Assembly (NCBI GenBank): GCA_041662785.1
Contig: JBAZRW010000001.1
Coordinates: 186,001 to 250,000 of the forward strand
Reading direction: 5' to 3'
Source of the DNA: Bdellovibrionales bacterium
GTDB taxonomy: Bacteria > Pseudomonadota > Alphaproteobacteria > UBA9219
DNA: 64,000 bases
The first letter of the stretch is position 1. Each line of letters opens with the position of its first letter. Under the pieces are notes generated by a model. The model searched no databases and was not told the DNA's origin. It saw nothing but the letters and a program-made list of their open reading frames with translations. Position numbers and translations under genes: made by a program. Of the stretch, positions 54,518 to 62,473 are shown in pieces.

Positions 54518-55285
54518 ATGCTGGCCAAACGCATCATCCCTTGCCTTGATGTCAAAGACGGCCAAGTCGTCAAAGGCGTACAATTCAAAAATCACGAGGT
54601 AGTCGGCGATATTTTGGAGCTGGCCGCGCGTTACCGCGACGAAGGCGCGGATGAGCTGGTGTTTTACGATATTTCAGCCAGCCCCTTGGGCCACAGCGTG
54701 GATCGCCGCTGGGTCAAGCGCATCGCGACCCTTTTGGATATTCCCTTTTGCGTCGCGGGCGGCCTTCGCGCCGAGGACGACGTGCGCGAGACGCTGGCGC
54801 AGGGCGCGGATAAAATATCGATCAACTCGCCTGCTTTGGAAAATCCCGCGCTGATCGACGCCCTATCGCGTGAGTTTGGCAAACAATGCGTGGTGGTCGG
54901 CATCGATAGCCGCGAGGAGGACGGAGATTATTACGTCTATCAATACACGGGCGACGATAAACGCACGATCAAAACGCGCCGCCGCACGCTGGATTGGGCG
55001 CGTGAGGTTGTGGAGCATGGCGCGGGTGAAATCGTCCTGAACTGTATGAGCCAAGACGGTATGCGCGAAGGTTATGACATCGCGCAACTGAAAGCGGTGA
55101 GGGAAATCGCGTCCGTTCCCTTGATTGCCTCAGGCGGCGCAGGCGCGATAAGCCACTTCACGGACGTGTTTCGTCAGGCAAATGTCGATGGTGCGCTCGC
55201 GGCCTCTATCTTTCATAAGAAAGTCGTTGCCATCCATGATATCAAGCAAGCGCTACAGGCGCAATCCATTCCGGTGAGGAAATAG
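54518..55285 (+). CDS. hisF: Imidazole glycerol phosphate synthase cyclase subunit HisF
   Basis: TIM-barrel cyclase that takes ammonia from HisH and forms IGP and AICAR. The 255-aa protein has [19 protein letters not shown] (catalytic Asp), [38 protein letters not shown] and [14 protein letters not shown] with the second catalytic Asp, then [12 protein letters not shown]. Length and motifs are standard. It lies 3 nt from hisA and 3 nt from hisIE in the same operon. Confidence 0.96.
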   Translation: MLAKRIIPCLDVKDGQVVKGVQFKNHEVVGDILELAARYRDEGADELVFYDISASPLGHSVDRRWVKRIATLLDIPFCVAGGLRAEDDVRETLAQGADKISINSPALENPALIDALSREFGKQCVVVGIDSREEDGDYYVYQYTGDDKRTIKTRRRTLDWAREVVEHGAGEIVLNCMSQDGMREGYDIAQLKAVREIASVPLIASGGAGAISHFTDVFRQANVDGALAASIFHKKVVAIHDIKQALQAQSIPVRK

Positions 55286-55288
55286 CCC

Positions 55289-55909
55289 ATGACTGATCTT
55301 TCTCTTGATTTTGCCAAAGGCGATGGGCTGATTCCCGTCATTATCCAAGACGCCGCTTCCTTGCGCGTTCTGATGCTGGGATACATGAACGAAGAGGCAC
55401 TGGCCGCAACAAAGGCGAGCGGCCTTGTTACCTTTTACAGCCGCAGCAAAAAACGCCTGTGGCAAAAGGGCGAGACATCAGGTCATACCCTGCGCGTACA
55501 GGACATCAAAACCGATTGCGATAGCGATGCGCTTCTTATTCTGGCAACGCCACAAGGCCCCACCTGTCACACCGGTGCCATTAGTTGCTTTGGCGAAGAA
55601 GAGGCGGCAACGCTTTCTGTTTTAGCGGATTTGGAAAGCACGATTGCAGGGCGGCAACAAGACGGCACAACCGAGCAAAGCTATACCGCCTCGCTGTTCG
55701 CGGCGGGCCTTCCCCGCATGGCGCAAAAGGTTGGCGAGGAAGGGGTGGAGGTGGCCTTAGCCGCCACGACCGCGCCCGATAAGCTGCCAGAGGAAGCCGC
55801 CGATTTGCTTTATCATCTTTTGGTGTTGCTGCGCGCCTGTTCCTTTTCGCTGAAGGATGTTATGAACGTGCTGGCCGCGCGAGCAAACAAAACAGGCCTT
55901 AGGCCATAA
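55289..55909 (+). CDS. hisIE: Bifunctional phosphoribosyl-AMP cyclohydrolase / phosphoribosyl-ATP pyrophosphohydrolase HisIE
   Basis: A 206-aa fusion. HisI (about 1-108) shows LMLGYMNEEALAATKASGLVTFYSRSKKRLW, GETSGHTLRV and the zinc/metal ligands in TDCDSDALLILATPQGPTCHTG. HisE (about 110-206) has MAQKVGEEGVEVALAA and EEAADLLYHLLVLL with the Glu/Asp cluster. Separate hisI and hisE are usual in alphaproteobacteria; the fused form is usual in enterobacteria. It ends the operon; hisG and hisD are not in the window. Confidence 0.94.
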   Translation: MTDLSLDFAKGDGLIPVIIQDAASLRVLMLGYMNEEALAATKASGLVTFYSRSKKRLWQKGETSGHTLRVQDIKTDCDSDALLILATPQGPTCHTGAISCFGEEEAATLSVLADLESTIAGRQQDGTTEQSYTASLFAAGLPRMAQKVGEEGVEVALAATTAPDKLPEEAADLLYHLLVLLRACSFSLKDVMNVLAARANKTGLRP

Positions 55910-55913
55910 AAAA

Positions 55914-55929
55914 CCCGCCATGAGGCGGG
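55914..55929 (-). terminator. Rho-independent terminator for the FlaG-like gene
   Basis: CCCGCC/GGCGGG stem with a 4-nt loop, followed on the minus strand by TTTTTT (complement of 55908-55913, next to the hisIE stop). It ends the 55963-56265 transcript; as a weaker hairpin it may also act on the his mRNA. Confidence 0.8.
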
Positions 55930-55962
55930 GGAAGAACGCATGAACCAATCTATGCGAACCGA

Positions 55963-56265
55963 TCAAACTTCCGTGGTAAGCCCCAACGCATCCCTTTTGA
56001 TGGGCAAACCCTCAGCCGTCAGACCCGAACGCAGATAAGCGACAACCGCTGTCGACGGAAATTGCAACTGCTTCTCACCCGTCGACGATAGATACTGCGC
56101 AATCAGAACCCCCGTCGCAGGATCAGAGGTGATCCGCGGCGACAACGTCACGCGAGAAGAACTAACCACTGTGGTTTCTTTGACAGCCGACGCAGGCGCA
56201 GCAGAAACAGCCGCATGCGCGGCGCTTCCTCCCAACGATCCTGTAACTCCTACTGTTTCCAACAT
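55963..56265 (-). CDS. Small FlaG-like protein next to flagellin
   Basis: A 100-aa protein with a disordered Ala/Ser/Val-rich N-terminal half (MLETVGVTGSLGGSAAHAAV) and a compact C-terminal half: RITSDPATGVLIAQYLSSTG and AVVAYLRSGLTAEGL. The D-x-x-T-G-x-x-I-x-Q pattern resembles FlaG, a small protein that affects filament length, but similarity is weak. AGGAAAGG precedes the ATG and a terminator follows, so it is a real gene. Divergent placement beside the flagellin gene supports a flagellar role; other functions are possible. Confidence 0.6.
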   Translation of the reverse strand: MLETVGVTGSLGGSAAHAAVSAAPASAVKETTVVSSSRVTLSPRITSDPATGVLIAQYLSSTGEKQLQFPSTAVVAYLRSGLTAEGLPIKRDALGLTTEV

Positions 56266-56613
56266 GGCCTTTCCTCGTTCTATTGACCAAGGATCTAATT
56301 ATAGCAACGAAAAGCAAGGTGCTTAGACTTTTCCTATTATCAAAATGATAGCATATTTTTTTCCTCTTGACAAGTCCAACTTGTTGTGTTTTCCGCCTGT
56401 TTTTTTTGCGGCGTTCTCTATCTTTTGATTTTATTGATACTTTTTTGATTTTCCACACCGGAGGATGTTTGCTTCCCTTTCGGCAATAATTGCCCAGTCA
56501 TTCTTGCCGCGCTTCGGATAAAAGAGGCAAATTTTGCCTAGCGCGACGACAAAACCTTAACGACCGCCCCCCAATATGGCTTGTTTCCTAGGGCATATAT
56601 TAACGTATGCAAA

Positions 56614-56629
56614 TGGCATGTTTTTCGCA
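56614..56629 (+). promoter_or_regulatory. Sigma-54-like promoter for flagellin
   Basis: TGGCATGTTTTTCGCA has GG (56615-56616) and GC (56627-56628) exactly 10 nt apart and shares TGGCATG with the flgF promoter. The expected start near 56640 gives a leader of about 93 nt. Confidence 0.72.
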
Positions 56630-56691
56630 TCATTAACCATGCTGTTAAGTCGATTTTCATGATTGGAAGGCAGACTGACGGCATCAACCCT

Positions 56692-56708
56692 CGCGGAAGG
56701 AGTCCGCG
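56692..56708 (+). promoter_or_regulatory. Stem-loop in the flagellin mRNA leader
   Basis: CGCGGA/TCCGCG closes a 5-nt loop AGGAG, an anti-SD match held in a loop 24 nt before the start codon. The true ribosome binding site AAAGGAG follows at 56719-56725. FlbT of Caulobacter binds the flagellin leader, so this is a candidate target. Confidence 0.5.
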
Positions 56709-56732
56709 TTATCTCTTGAAAGGAGTTCTACC

Positions 56733-58520
56733 ATGTCTATCGGTGATATCTCACTTAGCGCTTCGGCTCGGCAAAACCTGCTGGCTCTTCAAGGAACCTC
56801 AAAGCTCCTTGGGCAAACACAGGCTCGTCTTGCTTCTGGCAAAAAGATCAACTCGGCGCTTGATAACGCGTCGTCTTTCTTCTCTTCAAAGGGCTTCCTC
56901 AACAGCGCTAATGACTTGACCAGCTTAAAGGACAGCATGTCAACGGCTCTGCAAACCATTAAGGCTGCATCGGATACGATTGAATCGCTTTCAACCGTCG
57001 TCGATCAACTTAAAGGTATCGTCAACTCTGCTTTGCAGAGCACGGACTCGACCACGCGCGCAACGTTGGCGACGCAGTACAACGATCTTCTTGACCAATT
57101 CAATCTGCTTGTCGCGGACGGTACCTTTAACGGCACCAACCTCGTCAACAGCATCAATTCGTCACTGAAGGTTTCGTTCAGCACGACCGACACAACGGAC
57201 AACCTAACGGTTCAAGGCAGAAACTTGACAGCTTCTGGCTTGGGTATGGGCGACGCTCTCGCCAATTTCTCAAGCACGACTCTTGTTGATACAGTCACGC
57301 ATGCCTTAACCGTTTCCTCTGTCGACCAGACTCTTACCAGTCAAGTTTACACGGGGACGTTGAGTGCTTTGACCGTTACGGGCGCTGGTTCCTCTGGCGT
57401 CGGGTCAGGCGTTGGGGCAACACAAGCCAGCAACTCCACTGATTATATCACGGGAGCTATTGCTGGTGTGTTCACTGTCGCCACGACAGGCGCAACAGTA
57501 GCCAGTGCCGCTGCCTCTGGCACACTGACGGCGCTTGAAGCTGTTTTGGGTCTTTCTGATGGAACAGGTTCTGACATTACCGGTGTAAGCCGTTCGCTTA
57601 CAGCGGATACAACCGGCCTTGCCGGTTTGACAGCAGGTCAGATCGCGATCAGCGGTCAGTTCACCGTAACCGGTGGTGCAGGTTCAACCTACACCTCGGC
57701 TACTGGCGTTCTGACTGGTGGCGCTGCCAACACCGTGACGCTTGGCGCGGGTCAATCGATGCAAGTTATCGTGGCAACTGCCGCGACAACGGCGAACTCG
57801 ATGATCTACACCAACAACACAGCGAATGCCATTACCTTCAACTTGGTGGCGGCGGATACGTCAACAGCGTTGAGCAAGGCGAACGTCACGTCGACGTTCA
57901 AATTGACAGCGGGTACGGTTACGACAACGGGGCTGAGCATCCCAACGTCGGCAGCTTACACCTTGGGTGGCAACTCAATCGTTGACTCTCAAGATGGTGC
58001 CGTTGGCGCAACGCTAAGCTACATCGACTCTGCCCTGTCATCCTTGACAGCAGCTGGCACAACGACGGTCACAGGCGGCACAGCCTATGACGTAACGGGT
58101 GCAACCATCACGGGCGTGGCCAACACGGACGTGACGGCAACGGTTGTTGGGACGGCATCCGCAACATACGCGGCGACTGATGCGCACATCACCTTGACAG
58201 GCGCGTCAATCTTGTCTGACAACAAGACACTTGTGACGGCCGATGCCCTCACATCCGCTCAAAACCAATTGACGGATGCGTTGAAGACCTTGCGTACAGC
58301 ATCGTCTGCACTTGGTAACAACAACACGATCGTGTCGACTCGTCAGGACTTCACCAAGAACTTGATTACAACGCTGCAAACAGCGTCTGATAACCTGGTT
58401 CTGGCGGATACCAACGAAGAAGGCGCAAACTTGCAGTCCTTGCAGGCTTCGAGCTCCTTGGGTGTTATTGCCTTGGGTATTTCGGGTCAGCAAGCGCAAG
58501 CCATCTTGCGGTTGTTCTAA
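56733..58520 (+). CDS. Flagellin with long Thr/Ala/Gly-rich central domain
   Basis: Filament subunit, 595 aa. The N-terminal D0/D1 helices (ARQNLLALQGTSKLLGQTQARLASGKKI, LTSLKDSMSTALQTIKAASDTI) and C-terminal D1/D0 (ALTSAQNQLTDALKTLRTA, DNLVLADTNEEGANLQSLQA, ending GQQAQAILRLF) are typical of alphaproteobacterial flagellins. Residues about 180-500 form a large, Lys-poor and Cys-free domain of beta-prone Thr/Ala/Gly/Ser sequence, which should be surface-exposed D2/D3. The usual alpha flagellin is much shorter (about 270-400 aa). AAAGGAG lies 7 nt before the ATG. Confidence 0.93.
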   Translation: MSIGDISLSASARQNLLALQGTSKLLGQTQARLASGKKINSALDNASSFFSSKGFLNSANDLTSLKDSMSTALQTIKAASDTIESLSTVVDQLKGIVNSALQSTDSTTRATLATQYNDLLDQFNLLVADGTFNGTNLVNSINSSLKVSFSTTDTTDNLTVQGRNLTASGLGMGDALANFSSTTLVDTVTHALTVSSVDQTLTSQVYTGTLSALTVTGAGSSGVGSGVGATQASNSTDYITGAIAGVFTVATTGATVASAAASGTLTALEAVLGLSDGTGSDITGVSRSLTADTTGLAGLTAGQIAISGQFTVTGGAGSTYTSATGVLTGGAANTVTLGAGQSMQVIVATAATTANSMIYTNNTANAITFNLVAADTSTALSKANVTSTFKLTAGTVTTTGLSIPTSAAYTLGGNSIVDSQDGAVGATLSYIDSALSSLTAAGTTTVTGGTAYDVTGATITGVANTDVTATVVGTASATYAATDAHITLTGASILSDNKTLVTADALTSAQNQLTDALKTLRTASSALGNNNTIVSTRQDFTKNLITTLQTASDNLVLADTNEEGANLQSLQASSSLGVIALGISGQQAQAILRLF

Positions 58521-58532
58521 ACCTAAAGGGAA

Positions 58533-58556
58533 GAGCGTGGGGGCAACCCCACGCTC
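58533..58556 (+). terminator. Hairpin after the flagellin gene
   Basis: A perfect 10-bp stem (GAGCGTGGGG/CCCCACGCTC) with a GCAA loop, 12 nt past the stop. The following bases are only moderately T-rich, so it may be a partial terminator or an mRNA-stabilising 3' end. Confidence 0.55.
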
Positions 58557-58613
58557 AACTCTTCTAAATGGCGGGACGAGAGTAAGGTTATATAAAAACA
58601 CTTTCTCCTCTAC

Positions 58614-58728
58614 CGTCATCCCCGCGAAAGCGGGGATCCAGTTTGTTGTCACGCTTTATCCGTTAGCCTTTTTGCTGGTTATACTTCCCAAAAAAGGAAA
58701 CGGGATCCCCGCTTTCGCGGGGATGACG
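58614..58728. repeat. Palindromic intergenic repeat, copy B
   Basis: 115 nt bounded by CGTCATCCCCGC-type hairpins. The left end (58614-58641) and right end (58703-58728) are each hairpins of ATCCCCGC with GCGGGGAT and are inverted copies of one another around a 60-nt unrelated centre. It shares ends and trailing CTAAAGG with copy A. Confidence 0.85.
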
Positions 58729-58788
58729 CTAAAGGATTTGTTGGGGAAAGGAACGAGCCTTTCTCTCTTACTGTCGAAGGAGTCGATC

Positions 58789-59229
58789 ATGCCGCTTAAA
58801 ATTCGTATCAAGCCTGAGGGCAAAATTTTCGCCGGTGGCGCTGTTCTTAAAAATGTTGGCAACCGCCCCGCCGAGCTTCTGATCCTTTCCGACAGTCCCG
58901 TCCTACGCGACGATTATCTGATGAACGAAGAACGCCGCGATGAATCGGATGTCTCCAACATTTATTTTCTTTTGCAAGTGATCTATCTTTTTAAAGGCAA
59001 GGGTAAGCCGATGGACGAGCTTGTTATCAATACCTTAAAAAGCTTTTCGGCGCTTTATCCGGCCTTGGCCAACCACGTAGAGGAGATTGTCCAGCATTTA
59101 AATGCGGGCGAATCCTTTAAAGCCTTACGTCTTGCCCACCAACTTTTGGCAGACGAAAAGAATGCTAAGCCCCCCCTTCAAGACAATACCGAACCCGCCA
59201 CCAATGCCGCTTTGGCAACGGCTCTCTAA
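58789..59229 (+). CDS. flbT: Flagellin regulator FlbT
   Basis: A 146-aa post-transcriptional regulator that in Caulobacter binds flagellin mRNA. It has KIRIKPEGKIFAGGAVLKN at the N-terminus and NIYFLLQVIYLFKGKGKPMDELV, both conserved in FlbT, then NAGESFKALRLAHQLL. AAGGAG lies 6 nt before the ATG at 58789; the open frame continues upstream through repeat B and is not coding there. It is followed after 15 nt by flaF. In Caulobacter the order is flaF then flbT; here it is reversed. Confidence 0.9.
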   Translation: MPLKIRIKPEGKIFAGGAVLKNVGNRPAELLILSDSPVLRDDYLMNEERRDESDVSNIYFLLQVIYLFKGKGKPMDELVINTLKSFSALYPALANHVEEIVQHLNAGESFKALRLAHQLLADEKNAKPPLQDNTEPATNAALATAL

Positions 59230-59244
59230 AATGGAGTTTTGATA

Positions 59245-59688
59245 ATGAGCCAGAACAGCTACTCAGCCTACACCACCCATCAACGCAGCGACGAAACAAT
59301 CCGCGAAACCGAAGCCCATGCGTTGCTGAGCTGCGCCAGCCGTCTTGAGGCTGTGCGCGAACCGACCTCCTCGCGGGAAGATTTCTTTGCCGCGCTTCGC
59401 CATAACCAAGAGCTTTGGACCGTTCTTCAGGTTTGTCTGTGTGAGCCCGACAATCTTTTGCCGATGGACATTAAGGGGATTCTTTTAAATCTAAGCCGCT
59501 ATGTGGACAAGACGACTTTTCGCGCCTTGGCCGATGGCAACCGCGCCGCGCTAGGCAGCCTGATCAACATTAATCGCAATATCGCTGCTGGCTTGCAGAA
59601 AAAACAGGAGCAGGAAAAGATTGTGCGGCCACTTGCTGCCGTGCCAGCCGAAGAAATGCGTCCCCGCTCGGTTATGACATCGGCGTAA
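59245..59688 (+). CDS. flaF: Flagellin export/assembly regulator FlaF
   Basis: A 147-aa helical protein that assists flagellin secretion and translation in alphaproteobacteria. It shows YTTHQRSDETIRETEAHALLSCASRL, a typical FlaF N-terminus, then ALRHNQELWTVLQVCLCEPDNLLP and IKGILLNLSRYVDK with NINRNIAAGL near the end. GGAG 8 nt before the ATG at 59245 sets the start. It forms a unit with flbT and ends 10 nt from the convergent fabI. Confidence 0.9.
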   Translation: MSQNSYSAYTTHQRSDETIRETEAHALLSCASRLEAVREPTSSREDFFAALRHNQELWTVLQVCLCEPDNLLPMDIKGILLNLSRYVDKTTFRALADGNRAALGSLININRNIAAGLQKKQEQEKIVRPLAAVPAEEMRPRSVMTSA

Positions 59689-59698
59689 GGCCGCTTGG

Positions 59699-60490
59699 CT
59701 ACCCTAAAATATGAAGGCCGCCATCGATATACAGGGTTTCCCCCGTAATCAGCTTAGCGGCATCCGTTGCGAGCAACGCCGTTGCCGCGCCAACATCGTC
59801 GATCGAGACAAGACGCTGCATCGGCGCGCGCTCGGCCGCCTTTTCCATCAACTCGTCAAAATGTGCGATGCCGCTGGCCGCACGAGTCTTGATTGGCCCC
59901 GGGGAAATCGCGTGAACACGAATGCCCTTGCCCCCCAATTCATACGCCAGATAGCGTACGCTGGCTTCCAATGCCGCCTTCACCGGCCCCATCAGATTGT
60001 AATGTTCAACGACTTTTTCTGCGCCGTAATAACTCATGGCGAAAAGGCTACCGCCGTTTTTCATAAGCGGCTCAGCCAGCTTGGCCGTTCGAATAAACGA
60101 ATGGCATGACACGTCCATCGCGACCTTAAACCCCTCTTGCGAAGAATCCGTCAGCCGCCCATGCAAATCCTCACGCGGGGCAAAAGCGATGGAATGCAAA
60201 ACGAAATCCAGCTGCCCCCATTGCTTTTCAATCGCCGCAAACACGGCCTCTAACGCGCCCTCTTCCCGCACATCGCACGGCAAGAAAATCTTGGCCTCTA
60301 GCCGTTCGGCCAAAGGCTCAACATATTGTTTGGTTTTCTCGTTGAGGTACGTTACAGCCAAATCCGCGCCAAAGCGCCTGAACGCTTCCCCACAGCCCCA
60401 CGCGATAGAGCTATCGTTGGCAATGCCGATCACAAGACCTTTTTTACCGGCAAGCGGCATCATCGTGCCGGAAGAAGGAATATCGTTCAT
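59699..60490 (-). CDS. fabI: Enoyl-ACP reductase FabI
   Basis: NADH-dependent enoyl-acyl carrier protein reductase of fatty acid elongation. The 263-aa SDR protein has GKKGLVIGIANDSSIAWGCGEAF (modified Gly motif of FabI), FVLHSIAFAPREDL, the Tyr-x6-Lys active site in EHYNLMGPVKAALE, and VHAISPGPIKTRAASGIAHF. The ATG overlaps the motB stop (ATGA), so it is the last cistron of a motA-motB-fabI unit, an odd pairing of motility and lipid synthesis. Confidence 0.95.
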   Translation of the reverse strand: MNDIPSSGTMMPLAGKKGLVIGIANDSSIAWGCGEAFRRFGADLAVTYLNEKTKQYVEPLAERLEAKIFLPCDVREEGALEAVFAAIEKQWGQLDFVLHSIAFAPREDLHGRLTDSSQEGFKVAMDVSCHSFIRTAKLAEPLMKNGGSLFAMSYYGAEKVVEHYNLMGPVKAALEASVRYLAYELGGKGIRVHAISPGPIKTRAASGIAHFDELMEKAAERAPMQRLVSIDDVGAATALLATDAAKLITGETLYIDGGLHILG

Positions 60491-61524
60491 GGTGTTTCCT
60501 TTGTTGTGGCTACAGGAGAAGCCGCAGGAAGAGAGGGAAGATTAAGCGTAGGCGGTGGCGCCCGCCTTAACAAAACAATGCTGATGCGACGATTGCGCGA
60601 ATCCTTAGGATCTGGCACGAACGGCTCTTGATCCGCCATCCCCACCACCCGCGCAATGTGCTCACGGGACACGCCCCCCGCCATCAACTCGGTACGAGAG
60701 ACGTTCGCACGATCAGTCGAAAGATCCCAGTTATCGCGCCGCGAGCCGAAGGGATAAGGGTTGCTGTCCGTATGGCCCGTTACCGAAATCTTATTGGGTA
60801 ATTTCGAAAGAACCTGCCCGACAAGACGGAGCAAATCACGACCCTTTTCAAAGGGACTGGAGGAACCGGACGGAAACAAAGAGAATTTATCTTTATCGAT
60901 AATTTGAATGCGCAAGCCCTCAGGGGTTTGGTCGATCATGAGGTACTGCGCCAAATCCTGCATCGCCGGATTGTTAAGAAGAGCTTGTTTCAACATGTCC
61001 GCCGCCGCTTTAAATCGGGATTCCTCTTTCTTCATCGATTCAGCCAAGGCGACAGCATCCTTGGTCACTTGGTCTTGCGCCTGCGCCAGTTTTTCTTCAG
61101 GGGTCTGCGCTGCTGCCGCTTTTTCTCCCGCCGCCTTGCCTTCCGCCGATTTTTCGCTTTTGCCCGAAATGTCCTCTTCGCCCTCATCGCCCTTGCCGAC
61201 TGTCGCCATCGAGCGATCATCAAGCCCCGGAGGGGAGGAAGCCGAAATCTCGGCCCCATCGGGCATCGTGATCGACTTGCCGCCCATCACGCCACCCGAA
61301 CCGCCTTCCGAATGCGAAATCGACATCGGCGCAAAATAATCGGCAATGCCTTTGCGCTGATCGGATGTTGTGACATTCAAAAGCCAAAGCAGCAAAAAGA
61401 ACGACATCATGGCCGTCACGAAATCGGCATAAGCCACCTTCCATGCGCCGCCATGATGGCCGCCCCCGTGACCGCCCTTTTTCTTTTTCCTGATAATAAT
61501 AATGGGCTGGTTATGATCGGCCAT
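60487..61524 (-). CDS. motB: Flagellar stator protein MotB
   Basis: Stator subunit anchoring the motor to peptidoglycan. The 345-aa protein has a Lys/Gly/His-rich N-terminus, the transmembrane helix VAYADFVTAMMSFFLLLWLLN with the proton-binding D34, a long charged linker (about 110-180) and an OmpA-like domain with VTGHTDSNPYPFGSRRDNWDLS and RVVGMADQEPFV. It ends with a Pro/Ala tail and overlaps fabI. motA lies 12 nt upstream. Confidence 0.95.
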   Translation of the reverse strand: MADHNQPIIIIRKKKKGGHGGGHHGGAWKVAYADFVTAMMSFFLLLWLLNVTTSDQRKGIADYFAPMSISHSEGGSGGVMGGKSITMPDGAEISASSPPGLDDRSMATVGKGDEGEEDISGKSEKSAEGKAAGEKAAAAQTPEEKLAQAQDQVTKDAVALAESMKKEESRFKAAADMLKQALLNNPAMQDLAQYLMIDQTPEGLRIQIIDKDKFSLFPSGSSSPFEKGRDLLRLVGQVLSKLPNKISVTGHTDSNPYPFGSRRDNWDLSTDRANVSRTELMAGGVSREHIARVVGMADQEPFVPDPKDSRNRRISIVLLRRAPPPTLNLPSLPAASPVATTKETP

Positions 61525-61536
61525 ACAAAGGTTTCC

Positions 61537-62412
61537 TTACGATGGCGCGGTCAAGGCTTGCGTCGCTTCTTCCACTTCCGTAAAGCTGGGACGAACATCC
61601 GTCATCAAGGTTTTACGCGCATACTCGATTGAAATCGACGGCGCAAAGCCTTGCAAATGCGCGAGCATGCCAATCTTTAAACATTGAAGATATTTGGACT
61701 CCGCTTCCTGTGTCGCTTTAATGAATGTGCCCATCGGGCCAACAAAGCCATAGGCTATCCACACACCCATAAATGTTCCCACGAGTGCGCCTCCGATAAG
61801 TTGCCCCAAAACCTCTGGCGGCTCAGAAATCGCGCCCATCGTATGAATAACGCCAAGCACGGCGGCCACAATACCAATGGCGGGCATGCCATCGGCAATC
61901 GTTTGCACAGCGCCCGATATTGCTTCGTTTTCAGCATGATGCACTTCCAGCTCTTCGTCCATCAGCGCTTCGATTTCATACGGCTTATCCGCGCCGAGGG
62001 TAAAAAGTCGCAGGTAATCGCAGAAAAACTCAACCGCGTGATGATTTTGAAGAAATCCCGGAAACGCTTGAAAAATGCTGCTTTCCTCAGGCTTTTCAAC
62101 ATGCGCCTCAAGCGCCAGCATGCCCTTGGTCTTCGCCAATTTGAACATCTGATACATAAGCGACAAAAGTTCAATATAGGATTCTTTGGTAAATTTAGGC
62201 TTCTTAAACAGCAACTTCATCGCTTTCGCAACGCCTTTTTTTACGTTCTTGGGGTTGCCAATAATAAAGCCGCCCGCCGCCGTTCCGCCCATAATAACAA
62301 TTTCAATAGGCGCGGCCTCTGCCAACACAGCAAGGTGGCCACCCTGAAAGACAAAGCCGCCGAGCGTGCAGGCAACAGCCGTAATGACCCCAATGAGAAA
62401 ATTTAGATTCAT
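61537..62412 (-). CDS. motA: Flagellar stator protein MotA
   Basis: Proton-channel stator subunit, 291 aa, with four membrane helices: NLNFLIGVITAVACTLGGFVF and MGGTAAGGFIIG near the start, and IGIVAAVLGVIHTMGAISE plus VGTFMGVWIAYGFVGPMGTF near the end, the last with the conserved Pro in AYGFVGPMG. A cytoplasmic loop (about 60-165) carries charged residues for FliG contact. The ATG at 62412 follows CAGG; an upstream TTG is possible. It is first of motA-motB-fabI. Confidence 0.95.
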   Translation of the reverse strand: MNLNFLIGVITAVACTLGGFVFQGGHLAVLAEAAPIEIVIMGGTAAGGFIIGNPKNVKKGVAKAMKLLFKKPKFTKESYIELLSLMYQMFKLAKTKGMLALEAHVEKPEESSIFQAFPGFLQNHHAVEFFCDYLRLFTLGADKPYEIEALMDEELEVHHAENEAISGAVQTIADGMPAIGIVAAVLGVIHTMGAISEPPEVLGQLIGGALVGTFMGVWIAYGFVGPMGTFIKATQEAESKYLQCLKIGMLAHLQGFAPSISIEYARKTLMTDVRPSFTEVEEATQALTAPS

Positions 62413-62473
62413 GCGCCTGACCAAACAGAAGTAACCCGAAACCTTTCGGATTCAAGACCAAAAGAACATAAGC

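Larger units (their letters stand above)
56266..56732. other. Promoter and leader region of the flagellin gene
   Basis: 467 nt between the FlaG-like gene and flagellin, AT-rich from 56330 to 56460. It holds the sigma-54-like site at 56614-56629, a leader hairpin at 56692-56708 and presumably a minus-strand promoter for the FlaG-like gene, which I could not place. No further gene is convincing. Confidence 0.6.

Noticed and set aside
56350..56366. Minus-strand sigma-54 candidate before the FlaG-like gene
   Set aside because: GG-N10-GC spacing is present but the flanking TGGCA and TTGC bases do not match.
58462..58788. N-terminal extension of flbT
   Set aside because: The open frame runs through the palindromic repeat and has no similarity to FlbT; AAGGAG before 58789 marks the true start.
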